A stretch of DNA of 25,159 bases from the NCBI GenBank assembly GCA_049794535.1, contig JBARCX010000191.1:1-25159 (forward strand), in the 5' to 3' direction. The DNA is from JBARCX01 sp049794535. Its GTDB lineage: Bacteria > Pseudomonadota > Gammaproteobacteria > Xanthomonadales > Rhodanobacteraceae. The notes beneath the pieces were generated by a model, which made no database searches, was not told the DNA's origin, and saw nothing but the letters and a program-made list of their open reading frames with translations. Made by a program: the position numbers and the translations under genes. This document shows, one piece after another, positions 16,610-23,978 of the stretch (its first letter is position 1; each line of letters opens with the position of its first letter).

Positions 16610-16737
16610 GCCTCACCAGCTAACGTGAGGCGTATGGCAAGGTAGCGTTGATTCATAGGTGACTCAACGCGCAAGGCACGGAAACGTTGAGTCGCCGGAC
16701 TTCCAAAAAGCCGAAAGGGGCCGAAGCCTGCGGCCCC
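16610..16737 (-). promoter_or_regulatory. Structured spacer between the two permease genes
   Basis: Within the 193-bp gap, in order of transcription (minus): a stem of GGGGCCG (16717-16723) with CGGCCCC (16731-16737), whose minus-strand RNA continues UUUCGGCUUUUU; then ACGTTGAGTC (16684-16693), GACTCAACGC (16661-16670) and GCGTTGATTC (16645-16654), alternating copies of one 10-bp motif; then GCCTCAC (16610-16616) pairing with GTGAGGC (16625-16631) directly beside the mdtC ribosome-binding site. The middle motif copy can pair perfectly over 9 bp with the first-transcribed copy or over 9 of 10 with the last, so the two hairpins exclude each other. This resembles an intra-operon attenuation or expression-balancing element; function is inferred only. 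Confidence 0.5.
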
Positions 16738-16790
16738 GCCCCCTTCGATATAACGCGCTGATATTCGCGGTAAAGGTTGTCGTCGCAACC

Positions 16791-19700
16791 TCACGTCATG
16801 CTCCGCGCCTGTGCCCGCGCGCGTTGCTCACGACGATGAGCCAGCCAATCCGAGAAACGTTCCATGTAGAGGTAAATCACCGGTGTGGTGTAAAGCGTCA
16901 CCAACTGCGACAGCAGCAAGCCGCCGACAATCGACACACCCAGCGGCCGGCGCAATTCGGCACCGATGCCATTACCCAAGGCCAGCGGCAAGGCACCGAG
17001 CATGGCGGCCGCGGTGGTCATCATGATCGGTCGGAAGCGCAGCAAGCAGGCACGATGAATCGCCTCGCGCGCCTTCATGCCCGTGCGCTGCGCCTCGATC
17101 GCGAAGTCGATCATCATGATCGCGTTCTTCTTCACGATACCGATCAGCAACACGATGCCGACGATGCCATCCACCGACAGACTCATTCCGCACAGGATCA
17201 GCGCCAGCAACGCGCCAACACCCGCCGGCGGCAACGTGGAGATAATCGTCAACGGATGAATGTAGCTCTCGTACAACACGCCCAGCACGATGTAGATCAC
17301 GATCACCGAGGCGAGCAGCAACAGGATCTCGTTGCTCAGCGAGGACGAGAACTCCGCTGCCTTACCGACGAACTGGCCGCGCACCTGCGGCGGGAAGTTC
17401 ATCTGCGCCTCCACCTCGTGGATCGCATCGACGGCCTGCGACAGCGAATAACCCTGCGCCAGATTGAACGACACCGTGACCGCCGGCAGCTGCTGCTGAT
17501 GGCTGATAACCAGCGGCGCACTGGTGACTTGTGCGGTGGCCAGCGAAGCCAGCGGAATGGTGCCGCCGGCGCCGATGATGACGCCGGTGTTAGCCACATT
17601 GATACCGGTGGAAGTCGACGAGTTACTGGAAGCCGCCTGACCGAGCGTGGTGGCATTGCTACCGGTCAACGCGCCATTGCCATTGCTCTTGACGGTGAGC
17701 TGGTTCAATAGCGATGTGCTGGAGCGGAATTGCGGCGCCACTTCCAGCACCACGCGATACTGGTTCAACTGGGTGAAGATGGTGGAGATCTGGCGCTGAC
17801 CAAACGAGTCGTACAGCGTGTCATCGATGGTCTGTACCGGCACGCCCAATCGACTGGCTTTTTCGCGATCGATGGTCAGCTTGAGCGCGGTGCCCTGGTC
17901 GGCAAGATTGTTATCGACGTCGGCCAGCTCCGGACGCTGACGCAGCGCCTGCGTCATCTTGTTGGCATACGTCGCCAGCTCATCCGAGTTCACATCGGAG
18001 AGCGAGTACTGATATTCGGTAGCGGCGACGCGCGTATCCAGCGTGACGTCCTGCACCGGCTTCAAGTACAGCGCGACGCCAGGAATGTCCGCGGCATCGT
18101 TCTGCAGACTGGCTACCACTTCATCCAGATTGCCACGCTTATTACGATCTTTCAGCACGATGCTGAGCTGACCTTGGCTAAGCGTAGGATTGATCGAGCC
18201 CGCACCAATGAAGGCGGCCACGCCCGATACATTCGGATCCTTGCGCAAGGCCTCGGCTACCGCCTTGGTGCGCTGCTCCATCTGCGGGAAGGCCACGTTC
18301 TGATCCGCCTGCACCACGCCGGTGATCAGGCCGGTGTCCTGCTCAGGCAACAGGCCCTTCGGAATCACGATGTAGAGGAAAATCGTCACCACCACGGTGA
18401 TGCCTGCCACCATCATGGTCAGACGCTGATGATCGAGCACCCAGTCCAGCGTGGTCTCATAAAGACCAACAGTGCGCGTCCACAGATTCTTCTTACCCGC
18501 CGCGGCATGCCGCTCGTGCGCATCATCACCCTCGGGCAGCGCATCGGGCTTGAGCAGGTAGGCGCACATCATCGGCGTTAGCGTCAGCGACACCAACATC
18601 GAGATCACCACGGCAATGGTCAGCACCCAGGCGAACTCATGGAACAGGCGACCGGTGACGCCGGGCATCAGTAGCAGCGGCAGGAACACGGCGGTCAGCG
18701 ATACCGTCAACGACAGCACGGTAAAGCCGATTTCCTTGGCGCCCAGTTCGGCGGCTTCTTTACCGTCCTTACCCTGTTCGATGTAGCGCACGATGTTTTC
18801 GATCATCACGATCGCATCGTCCACCACGAAACCAGTGGCCACTGTCAGCGCCATCAGCGATAAATTATCCAGCGACATGCCGGCAAACGCCATCACGCCG
18901 AACGTGCCCATCAACGACAGCGGCACCGCCACGGACGGAATGATCGTCGCCCACAGGCGACGTAGGAACACAAAGATCACCGCGACCACCAGGAAGATGG
19001 TCAGCAGCAAGGTGAACTGCACGTCCTCGACCGAGGCGCGGATGGTGATGGTGCGGTCGGCAAACACATCGAGATGCACATCGGCCGGCAACACGCTGCG
19101 CAGCTGCGGCAGGATCTCGCGGATCTGCTGCACCGTCTGCACGATGTTCGCGCCTGGCTGGCGACGAATATCCAGCAACACCGCTGGCTTGCCATTGGCC
19201 CATGCCGCCAACTGATCGTTCTCGACGCCATCAACCACATTCGCCACGTCCGACAGACGTACGGGCGCATTGGTCGTGTTGTTGTACGAGATGATGGTGC
19301 TCTTGTACTCCGCCGCCGTAGCCAGCTGATCGTTGGTGCCGATGCTGTAGGACTGCGTCGCACCGTTGAGTGTGCCCTTAGGCGCATTCACGTTGGCCTC
19401 GGTCAACGCGTTGCGCACGTCTTCCATGGTCAGGCCGAGATTGGCCAGCTGCGCCGGATTCACCTGGATGCGCACCGCTGGCCGCACATTGCCGGCGATC
19501 GAGACCAAGCCCACGCCCTGCACCTGCGACAGCTTCTGCGCCAGGATCGAGTCGGCGAAGTCGTTCACGTCACGCAACGGACGGCTATTGGAGGTGAGCT
19601 CGAGCGTCATGATCGGCGCATCGGCCGGATTCACGCGGTTGTACACCGGCGGATAAGGCAGCGTGCTCGGCAACGTACCGCGCGCCTGATTGAGCGCCGC

Positions 19701-20027
19701 CTGTACATCCTGCGCAGCGATGTCGATATCGCGATCCATCGCGAACTGCAGCACGATGGTGGACAGACCTGCCGATGAATCCGACGTCATCATGGACAGA
19801 CCGGAGATCTGTCCCAGGTTACGTTCCAGCGGTGTGGTGACTAGCGAGGCCATCGTCGAGGCACTGGCACCCGGGTACTGGGTGGTGACCACCAGACTGG
19901 GCGCCTCGATCTCGGGCAAGGCCGATACCGGTAGCTGACGGTAGCCCAGGATGCCAAGCAGCAGGATCGCCACCATCAGCAATGAGGTAGCGATCGGCCG
20001 GCGGATGAAGAGCGTCGAAAATCCCAT
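16791..20027 (-). CDS. mdtB: RND efflux permease, first of two (MdtB/MuxB-like), with an extra periplasmic insertion
   Basis: 1078-residue HAE1-type RND permease, partner of the downstream permease. N-terminus MGFSTLFIRRPIATSLLMVA, TM4 Asp pair in ATGFVVDDAIVMIENI (about 410), TM10 Lys in LIGIVKKNAIMMIDFAI (about 955): the proton relay is complete. It is longer than usual (E. coli MdtB is about 1040). The excess is largely a Ser/Thr/Asn/Gly-rich segment, roughly residues 783-815 (DNA about 17585-17680), reading in part TLGQAASSNSSTSTGINVAN, placed in the second periplasmic porter half just before TIPLASLATAQ, where relatives have a short turn. There is no good Shine-Dalgarno before ATG 20027; the RNA ends CCGACGCCCC, so translation may depend on coupling or leader structure. 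It follows the adaptor gene by 148 bp. Confidence 0.92.
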   Translation of the reverse strand: MGFSTLFIRRPIATSLLMVAILLLGILGYRQLPVSALPEIEAPSLVVTTQYPGASASTMASLVTTPLERNLGQISGLSMMTSDSSAGLSTIVLQFAMDRDIDIAAQDVQAALNQARGTLPSTLPYPPVYNRVNPADAPIMTLELTSNSRPLRDVNDFADSILAQKLSQVQGVGLVSIAGNVRPAVRIQVNPAQLANLGLTMEDVRNALTEANVNAPKGTLNGATQSYSIGTNDQLATAAEYKSTIISYNNTTNAPVRLSDVANVVDGVENDQLAAWANGKPAVLLDIRRQPGANIVQTVQQIREILPQLRSVLPADVHLDVFADRTITIRASVEDVQFTLLLTIFLVVAVIFVFLRRLWATIIPSVAVPLSLMGTFGVMAFAGMSLDNLSLMALTVATGFVVDDAIVMIENIVRYIEQGKDGKEAAELGAKEIGFTVLSLTVSLTAVFLPLLLMPGVTGRLFHEFAWVLTIAVVISMLVSLTLTPMMCAYLLKPDALPEGDDAHERHAAAGKKNLWTRTVGLYETTLDWVLDHQRLTMMVAGITVVVTIFLYIVIPKGLLPEQDTGLITGVVQADQNVAFPQMEQRTKAVAEALRKDPNVSGVAAFIGAGSINPTLSQGQLSIVLKDRNKRGNLDEVVASLQNDAADIPGVALYLKPVQDVTLDTRVAATEYQYSLSDVNSDELATYANKMTQALRQRPELADVDNNLADQGTALKLTIDREKASRLGVPVQTIDDTLYDSFGQRQISTIFTQLNQYRVVLEVAPQFRSSTSLLNQLTVKSNGNGALTGSNATTLGQAASSNSSTSTGINVANTGVIIGAGGTIPLASLATAQVTSAPLVISHQQQLPAVTVSFNLAQGYSLSQAVDAIHEVEAQMNFPPQVRGQFVGKAAEFSSSLSNEILLLLASVIVIYIVLGVLYESYIHPLTIISTLPPAGVGALLALILCGMSLSVDGIVGIVLLIGIVKKNAIMMIDFAIEAQRTGMKAREAIHRACLLRFRPIMMTTAAAMLGALPLALGNGIGAELRRPLGVSIVGGLLLSQLVTLYTTPVIYLYMERFSDWLAHRREQRARAQARSMT

Positions 20028-20035
20028 GGGGCGTC

Positions 20036-20073
20036 GGAACCGTCAGTAGGCGCGGTCGCTAAGGACCGTCAGT
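20036..20073. repeat. Direct repeat before the first permease gene
   Basis: GGAACCGTCAGT (20036-20047) and GGACCGTCAGT (20063-20073) share the block ACCGTCAGT, spaced about 26 bp, immediately upstream of the mdtB-like start codon. The rest of the 148-bp adaptor-permease gap also holds a GAGTCG/CGACTC hairpin near 20131-20150. Significance is unclear. Confidence 0.4.
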
Positions 20074-20175
20074 GGAAACAAGAGCGACAAGCAGGAGAGA
20101 TGGCTGAAGGCAACGCGGCTTCGCTGCAGAGTCGCCTTCGATAAAGACGACTCCGCCGCGCGCATCGCATCGAAA

Positions 20176-21450
20176 TCAGCCGCCACCGCGGCGTCCACCG
20201 CCCTGCTGGCCACGCTTCTTGGCTTTGTCCATATCCGAAGCGCTCGGTGCCGCAGGCACCTCGCCAGGCTTGAGTGCCTGCACCTTGCTGCCGGGCTTGA
20301 GGCGGAACTGACCTTCTGTCACTACCTCATCGCCTTCAGCCAGGCCCGCGTTAATCATCACGTGGCTGTCGCCCACTTCACCGGCCACTGTCACCGGCTG
20401 CATCTTCACGGTCTTATCGGCCTGCACCAGATAGACATAGTCGCCATCCGGGCCGCGCTGTACCGCCTGCGCGGGAATCACCAGGCCGCCATTCACCGTG
20501 TGCACCTTCAACTGCACATTGACGAACTGGCCAGGCCACAAGCTGCTCTTCGGGTTCTCAAACTGCGAGCGCAACTTGAACGTACCGGTCGTGGTGTCGA
20601 TCTGGTTGTCGACCACCTGCAGCACACCGGTGCTATCGATGGGATGCGCATCGGCACGATCCAGCGCGACGACTTCCAGCGGATCGCCCGCCTTGCCGGC
20701 AGCACCACGCACCAAGTCAAGGTTCTGCTCCGGCAGGCTGAATGTCACATAGATCGGCTGCACCTGGGTCAGCGTGACGATCGAGGTACTGGTAGTCACT
20801 ACATTGCCCGCATCCACGTTACGGATACCGGCGATGCCATCGATCGGCGAAATGATCTTGGTGAAATCCAGCTGCACTTTGGCCGAACGCACGCTGGCCA
20901 CATCCGCAGCCACCGTCGCTACCAGCTGGTTTACTGAGTTGCTGTACGTATCCATATCGAGCGCAGAGACATAACCGCTGGGCACCAGCGCCTTATTACG
21001 CTTGAGTGTGCTCTGTGCGGTAGCCAACTGGGCCTGATCCTGCTGCTGCTTGGCCACGGCCTGATCGTAAGCGGCCTGGAACGTGCGCGGATCGATCTGC
21101 GCCAGCACTTCACCTTTCTTTACCGCCTGGCCTTCATTGAAATTCAGGCTCATCAGCTGGCCGGCCACCTGCGAATTGATGGTGACGTTGTTACGCGCCA
21201 ATACCGTGCCCAATGCCGTGAGGTACACCGGCACATCCTGCTTGGTCACCGGCTCAACCGTGACCGGCACAGGCGCATTGTCCTGACCGTTGGCGGACTT
21301 ATCCGATGCATCCTGGCCTGCTGCATGCCGATGCTTACCCTCAGCACCCGCAGTTGCATCCGCACCTGGCTTGTGCAGCAGACGAAAACCGATCCCACCC
21401 ACCACGATTACGGCGATGACGATCAGCGCGATCTTCCAAAAACGCGACAT
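20176..21450 (-). CDS. mdtA: RND efflux periplasmic adaptor subunit (MdtA-like membrane fusion protein)
   Basis: 424-residue membrane-fusion protein linking the inner-membrane permeases to an outer-membrane channel. From ATG 21450 (GGGAG 6 nt upstream; the longer upstream frame is unsupported) the chain has an N-terminal membrane anchor (about 5-22, IALIVIAVIVVGGIGF), a short His/Asp-rich linker, a lipoyl-like half (VPVYLTALGTVLARNNVTI, QVAGQLMSLNFNEGQAVKKG), an alpha-hairpin coiled coil (about 122-165), the second lipoyl half (ISPIDGIAGIRNVDAGNVV), beta-barrel and membrane-proximal domains (GLVIPAQAVQRGPDGDYVY). The C-terminus ends in a Lys/Arg/Gly-rich tail KKRGQQGGGRRGGG beyond the family core. 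No lipobox is seen. It is the first gene of the operon, with a 19-bp palindrome about 90 bp upstream that probably controls all three genes. Confidence 0.93.
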   Translation of the reverse strand: MSRFWKIALIVIAVIVVGGIGFRLLHKPGADATAGAEGKHRHAAGQDASDKSANGQDNAPVPVTVEPVTKQDVPVYLTALGTVLARNNVTINSQVAGQLMSLNFNEGQAVKKGEVLAQIDPRTFQAAYDQAVAKQQQDQAQLATAQSTLKRNKALVPSGYVSALDMDTYSNSVNQLVATVAADVASVRSAKVQLDFTKIISPIDGIAGIRNVDAGNVVTTSTSIVTLTQVQPIYVTFSLPEQNLDLVRGAAGKAGDPLEVVALDRADAHPIDSTGVLQVVDNQIDTTTGTFKLRSQFENPKSSLWPGQFVNVQLKVHTVNGGLVIPAQAVQRGPDGDYVYLVQADKTVKMQPVTVAGEVGDSHVMINAGLAEGDEVVTEGQFRLKPGSKVQALKPGEVPAAPSASDMDKAKKRGQQGGGRRGGG

Positions 21451-21539
21451 GTAGAACTCCCAAGATGGATAGCAAGGCCACCCGACCTCACCAGCGCGGA
21501 CGCGCTTACCTTTGATACGTCGAGCACAAGCATAGGGCC

Positions 21540-21558
21540 TGTTCAACGAAGTTGAACA
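21540..21558 (-). promoter_or_regulatory. Candidate operator of the efflux operon
   Basis: TGTTCAAC (21540-21547), spacer GAA, GTTGAACA (21551-21558): a perfect 8-bp inverted repeat with a 3-nt centre, 90 bp upstream of the adaptor start. On the minus strand it overlaps a possible -35 and is followed by TATGCT at a plausible -10 distance. Size and odd spacing match TetR/AcrR-type repressor sites, which commonly control RND pumps. No regulator gene lies in the window. Confidence 0.5.
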
Positions 21559-21710
21559 ATGCCGGTTGACATGGGTATGACACATGACCGATGGCAGGGT
21601 TCAACCCGCTGCGGCATGCCAGAAGTAAGGCCTTAGAGTTTACTCAATACCTCTCGTGGCCCACTACGAAAGCTGTTTACGTGGAAGCCCTGTAGAGAGG
21701 GGGAGTGTAC

Positions 21711-21739
21711 GTGTCATCACATGATCGAGTGATGACGCG
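21711..21739. repeat. Inverted repeat in the mdtA-cytochrome intergenic region
   Basis: GTCATCAC (21713-21720) and GTGATGAC (21729-21736) are perfect 8-bp arms with an 8-nt spacer; a G-U wobble and two further pairs extend the stem to 11 bp (21710-21739). No U-run follows. It lies between the divergent efflux and cytochrome promoters and could be an operator or a small hairpin. Confidence 0.4.
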
Positions 21740-21845
21740 GGCATGGGTGCAAACAGACCGCCCAACATGGAGGCATTGGGACATGGCTCTAACCAACGTC
21801 TGGCGAGCCAATGGAATCTACGATAAGGTCTGGCTAGGGCTCCGG

Positions 21846-21873
21846 GGGACTGGCCGTACGCTTCGTCTATAAT
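21846..21873 (+). promoter_or_regulatory. Probable sigma-70 promoter of the cytochrome gene
   Basis: A perfect TATAAT at 21868-21873 is preceded, with a 16-bp spacer, by GGGACT (21846-21851), which matches TTGACA at three positions. The -10 is strong and the -35 weak. It would give a leader of about 130 nt before the GTG at 22013. Confidence 0.5.
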
Positions 21874-21979
21874 CCGCGACTTGTTGCCTGCGGCCGCGCT
21901 GATTCGCACCGCGTGCAGCAACATCGCCAGCCGGTGAACAAGCATGCGACGGAGGCCGAACAGGCTTTCCGACTTACCC

Positions 21980-22002
21980 ATTGATGACTGCATTGATGAC
22001 TG
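21980..22002 (+). repeat. Short tandem repeat at the cytochrome ribosome-binding site
   Basis: ATTGATGACTG occurs at 21980-21990 and again at 21992-22002, a 12-bp period, with the second copy running into the GGAG (22002-22005) that serves as Shine-Dalgarno. Looks like a small slippage duplication. Confidence 0.6.
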
Positions 22003-22012
22003 GAGTACATGC

Positions 22013-22546
22013 GTGAGCGGTTCCATGACTAAATCCGACCAGGGCTTCCTGCGTCAGTTCTCGATGTTGATCGTCGGCCTTTCCGTACTGACCCTCGTGC
22101 TGATCTTTGCGGCACTGGCGATCTACGAGCATGAGCCGAAGGAAGTCGATCCAAGCGCCGCCCAACAGGTCGCCGAACGCATTGCTCCCGCAGGTGCCGT
22201 GTACGCCGGCAACACGGGTCTCGCCGCCATGCAGGCCGCAAAAGATGCTGCCGCCAAGGCTGCCGCTTCACAAGTCGCCTTCGGCGGCACTACCGACGGC
22301 AAGACCATCTTCGAAGGCGTTTGCACCAGCTGCCATACGTCTGGCGTGCTTGGCGCACCGAAGCTTGGCGACAAGGCCATGTGGGGGCCGCGCATTGCCG
22401 AGGGGTTGGATACCTTGGTTGAACATGCCATCAACGGGTACCACGGCCCGGACGGCAACACCATGCCGCCGAAGGGCAACATGCCTTCCCTGACGGATGC
22501 CCAGATCAAGGCGACCGTCACCTGGATGGTCGATCAGGCGAAGTAA
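22013..22546 (+). CDS. Membrane-anchored c-type cytochrome (cytochrome c5 family)
   Basis: 177-residue periplasmic electron carrier tethered to the inner membrane. Residues about 14-38 (FLRQFSMLIVGLSVLTLVLI and onward) are an uncleaved N-terminal anchor; then an Ala-rich linker (about 70-88) leads to a single haem domain with CTSCH (Cys104, Cys107, His108) and the axial Met in NTMPPKG (Met151), followed by the C-terminal helix IKATVTWMVDQAK. This is the class I cytochrome c5 pattern, likely shuttling electrons to a terminal oxidase. I chose the GTG at 22013 because GGAG (22002-22005) is 7 nt upstream; ATG 22025 is in frame but 19 nt away. It has its own promoter and terminator and is divergent from the efflux operon. 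Confidence 0.9.
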   Translation: MSGSMTKSDQGFLRQFSMLIVGLSVLTLVLIFAALAIYEHEPKEVDPSAAQQVAERIAPAGAVYAGNTGLAAMQAAKDAAAKAAASQVAFGGTTDGKTIFEGVCTSCHTSGVLGAPKLGDKAMWGPRIAEGLDTLVEHAINGYHGPDGNTMPPKGNMPSLTDAQIKATVTWMVDQAK

Positions 22547-22572
22547 GCGCCAACGCATGCCGCGCCAGACCA

Positions 22573-22605
22573 AACAACGCCGCCCACGGGCGGCGTTGTT
22601 GTTTG
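22573..22605 (+). terminator. Rho-independent terminator of the cytochrome gene
   Basis: AACAACGCCGCCC (22573-22585) and GGGCGGCGTTGTT (22588-22600) are perfectly complementary over 13 bp (closing pairs open to a short loop), followed by GTTTG. It starts 27 nt after the stop codon and faces the convergent AcpH gene, for which it may also act. Confidence 0.85.
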
Positions 22606-22630
22606 TGCTAAACGCCTGAAATCCCGCGAC

Positions 22631-23221
22631 TCATTCCACGGATGCGTCAATCCATCGGCCGGCAAATCGCTGAAGATCCGGCAGCAAGACCTCGAAATGC
22701 CGCTGCAACGGCCTATCCAGCGCCTGCAATAACGGCAATGCGGAATCCAGCGGATTCGCACGTCGAAGCCGTTGACCAATACCCTGTAGCGCCCGCCCGA
22801 GTACGGCGGCATCGGCATACCCTGCTGGCAAATCGTTCACATCCATGTAATCGCGAAAGCGCTGCAGTTCTGGCGGCAATAGCGCATCGTGACGATGCAG
22901 CAGATCGCGCATCTCGATCGAATACGTCGCAAGCGGCTGCGTACTCCAACGTGGAAAGTCGCGCGCCAGCAAGTGATCGAACCACATGTCCAGCAGAATG
23001 CCGGCATAACGGCGATACGGCGGTAGCAGCAGCTCACGCGCCGCCTGCACTTCCGGATGGCTGTCGGTATAGACATCGATCGCGCGGTGCAGGCGAATAC
23101 CCGCGATCAACCGTGGTGGCAACGCCGGATCAGGCTGGCCGTGCACGAAATCACCCAGCAACCCGCCCAGCCGCAGCCATTCGTCATCACCCGCCAGCAG
23201 GGAGTGCGCCAGATAGTTCAT
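22631..23221 (-). CDS. acpH: Acyl-carrier-protein phosphodiesterase (AcpH / DUF479 family)
   Basis: 196 residues, the same size as E. coli AcpH (193). The enzyme removes the 4'-phosphopantetheine arm from holo-ACP, a metal-dependent phosphodiesterase reaction in the cytosol. Motifs match in order: MNYLAHSLLA at the N-terminus, LGDFVHG (22-28), GIRLHRAIDVYTDSHP (41-56, His45, Asp49, Asp53, His55) and LLDMWFDHLLARDF (76-89, Asp78, Asp82, His83), an HD-like divalent metal site. No signal peptide. Its start is 48 bp from the divergent alpha/beta hydrolase start, and it converges on the cytochrome terminator. Confidence 0.9.
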   Translation of the reverse strand: MNYLAHSLLAGDDEWLRLGGLLGDFVHGQPDPALPPRLIAGIRLHRAIDVYTDSHPEVQAARELLLPPYRRYAGILLDMWFDHLLARDFPRWSTQPLATYSIEMRDLLHRHDALLPPELQRFRDYMDVNDLPAGYADAAVLGRALQGIGQRLRRANPLDSALPLLQALDRPLQRHFEVLLPDLQRFAGRWIDASVE

Positions 23222-23268
23222 GCGCGTCGCAACGGACGGTAAACATGGCTGGCGGTTATCATGTGCAT

Positions 23269-23955
23269 ATGAACATCACCGTACTTCCCTCCGACCCTGC
23301 CAGCTTTCCCGAACAAGCCGCCAGCTTCGCGCTCAGTGGCCCAGCCGGCAAGCTGGAAGTCATCACTGATGTCGCCGAGCGCGCCGATGCGCGCCACGGC
23401 GTGGCGGTGATCTGCCATCCAAACCCTGTGCAAGGCGGCACCATGCACAACAAGGTGGTGACGATGGTCGAGCGCGCGCTGCGTGAATCCGGGCTGGATA
23501 CCGTGCGCTTCAACTTCCGCGGCACCGGTGACTCCGAAGGCAGCTACGACGATGGCAACGGCGAGAGCGACGACTTGGCTTCCGTCGTGGCATGGGTGCG
23601 CAAAGTACGCCCCGACGATGCGCTGTGGCTGGCCGGCTTTTCGTTCGGCAGCTATGTGACCATACGCAGCGCGGCGAAACTGCAGGCGAAGGCACTGATC
23701 AGCATCGCGCCACCCGCCGGCCGCTGGTCATTCGAGACCATCACGGTACCTACCTGCCCATGGCTGATAGTGATGGGCGAGGCAGATGAGGTTGTGGAAC
23801 CGCAGGCGGTGTTCGACTGGATCGACAGCCTGGAACAACCACCCGAACTCGTGCGCATGCCTGAGACTGGCCACTTCTTCCATCGCCGCCTGATGGACCT
23901 GCGCGGTGCCGTGAAACACGCGATCCGCGATTGGCTGCCGTCAGCGCGCGGCTGA
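23269..23955 (+). CDS. Alpha/beta hydrolase (COG2945-type)
   Basis: 228-residue cytosolic alpha/beta hydrolase of unknown substrate. The fold is marked by VICHPNPVQGGTMHNKVV (48-64), the VRFNFRGTGDSEGSYD block (79-93), the nucleophile elbow GFSFGS with Ser125, the acid region MGEADEVVEP (Asp173) and the catalytic His202 in ETGHFFHRRL. No signal peptide. ATG 23269 is chosen on the protein core; an in-frame ATG at 23245 (adding MAGGYHVH) has GGACGG 5 nt upstream and may be the real start. A far longer upstream extension antisense to acpH is spurious. The ATPase gene begins 23 nt after its stop, so the two likely form an operon. Confidence 0.85.
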   Translation: MNITVLPSDPASFPEQAASFALSGPAGKLEVITDVAERADARHGVAVICHPNPVQGGTMHNKVVTMVERALRESGLDTVRFNFRGTGDSEGSYDDGNGESDDLASVVAWVRKVRPDDALWLAGFSFGSYVTIRSAAKLQAKALISIAPPAGRWSFETITVPTCPWLIVMGEADEVVEPQAVFDWIDSLEQPPELVRMPETGHFFHRRLMDLRGAVKHAIRDWLPSARG

Positions 23956-23978
23956 TCCACTACTTTAAAGAACTACCG

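Noticed and set aside
16659..17711. 350-codon plus-strand frame rich in His, Arg and Gln
   Set aside because: Antisense to the mdtB-like gene and the structured spacer; composition is typical of a shadow frame.
21566..21594. Plus-strand promoter with TTGACA at 21566-21571
   Set aside because: No acceptable -10 at 16-18 bp (CGATGG at that place); the TATAAT at 21868 is a better candidate for the cytochrome gene.
21591..21612. Possible tRNA T-arm (GGGTTCAACCC)
   Set aside because: It is an 11-nt palindrome; flanking bases do not make a T-stem, and no acceptor, D-arm or anticodon arm could be placed.
22642..23268. N-terminal extension of the alpha/beta hydrolase by about 209 codons
   Set aside because: Antisense to the well-supported acpH gene; the hydrolase fold starts after 23269 and a compact start is available.
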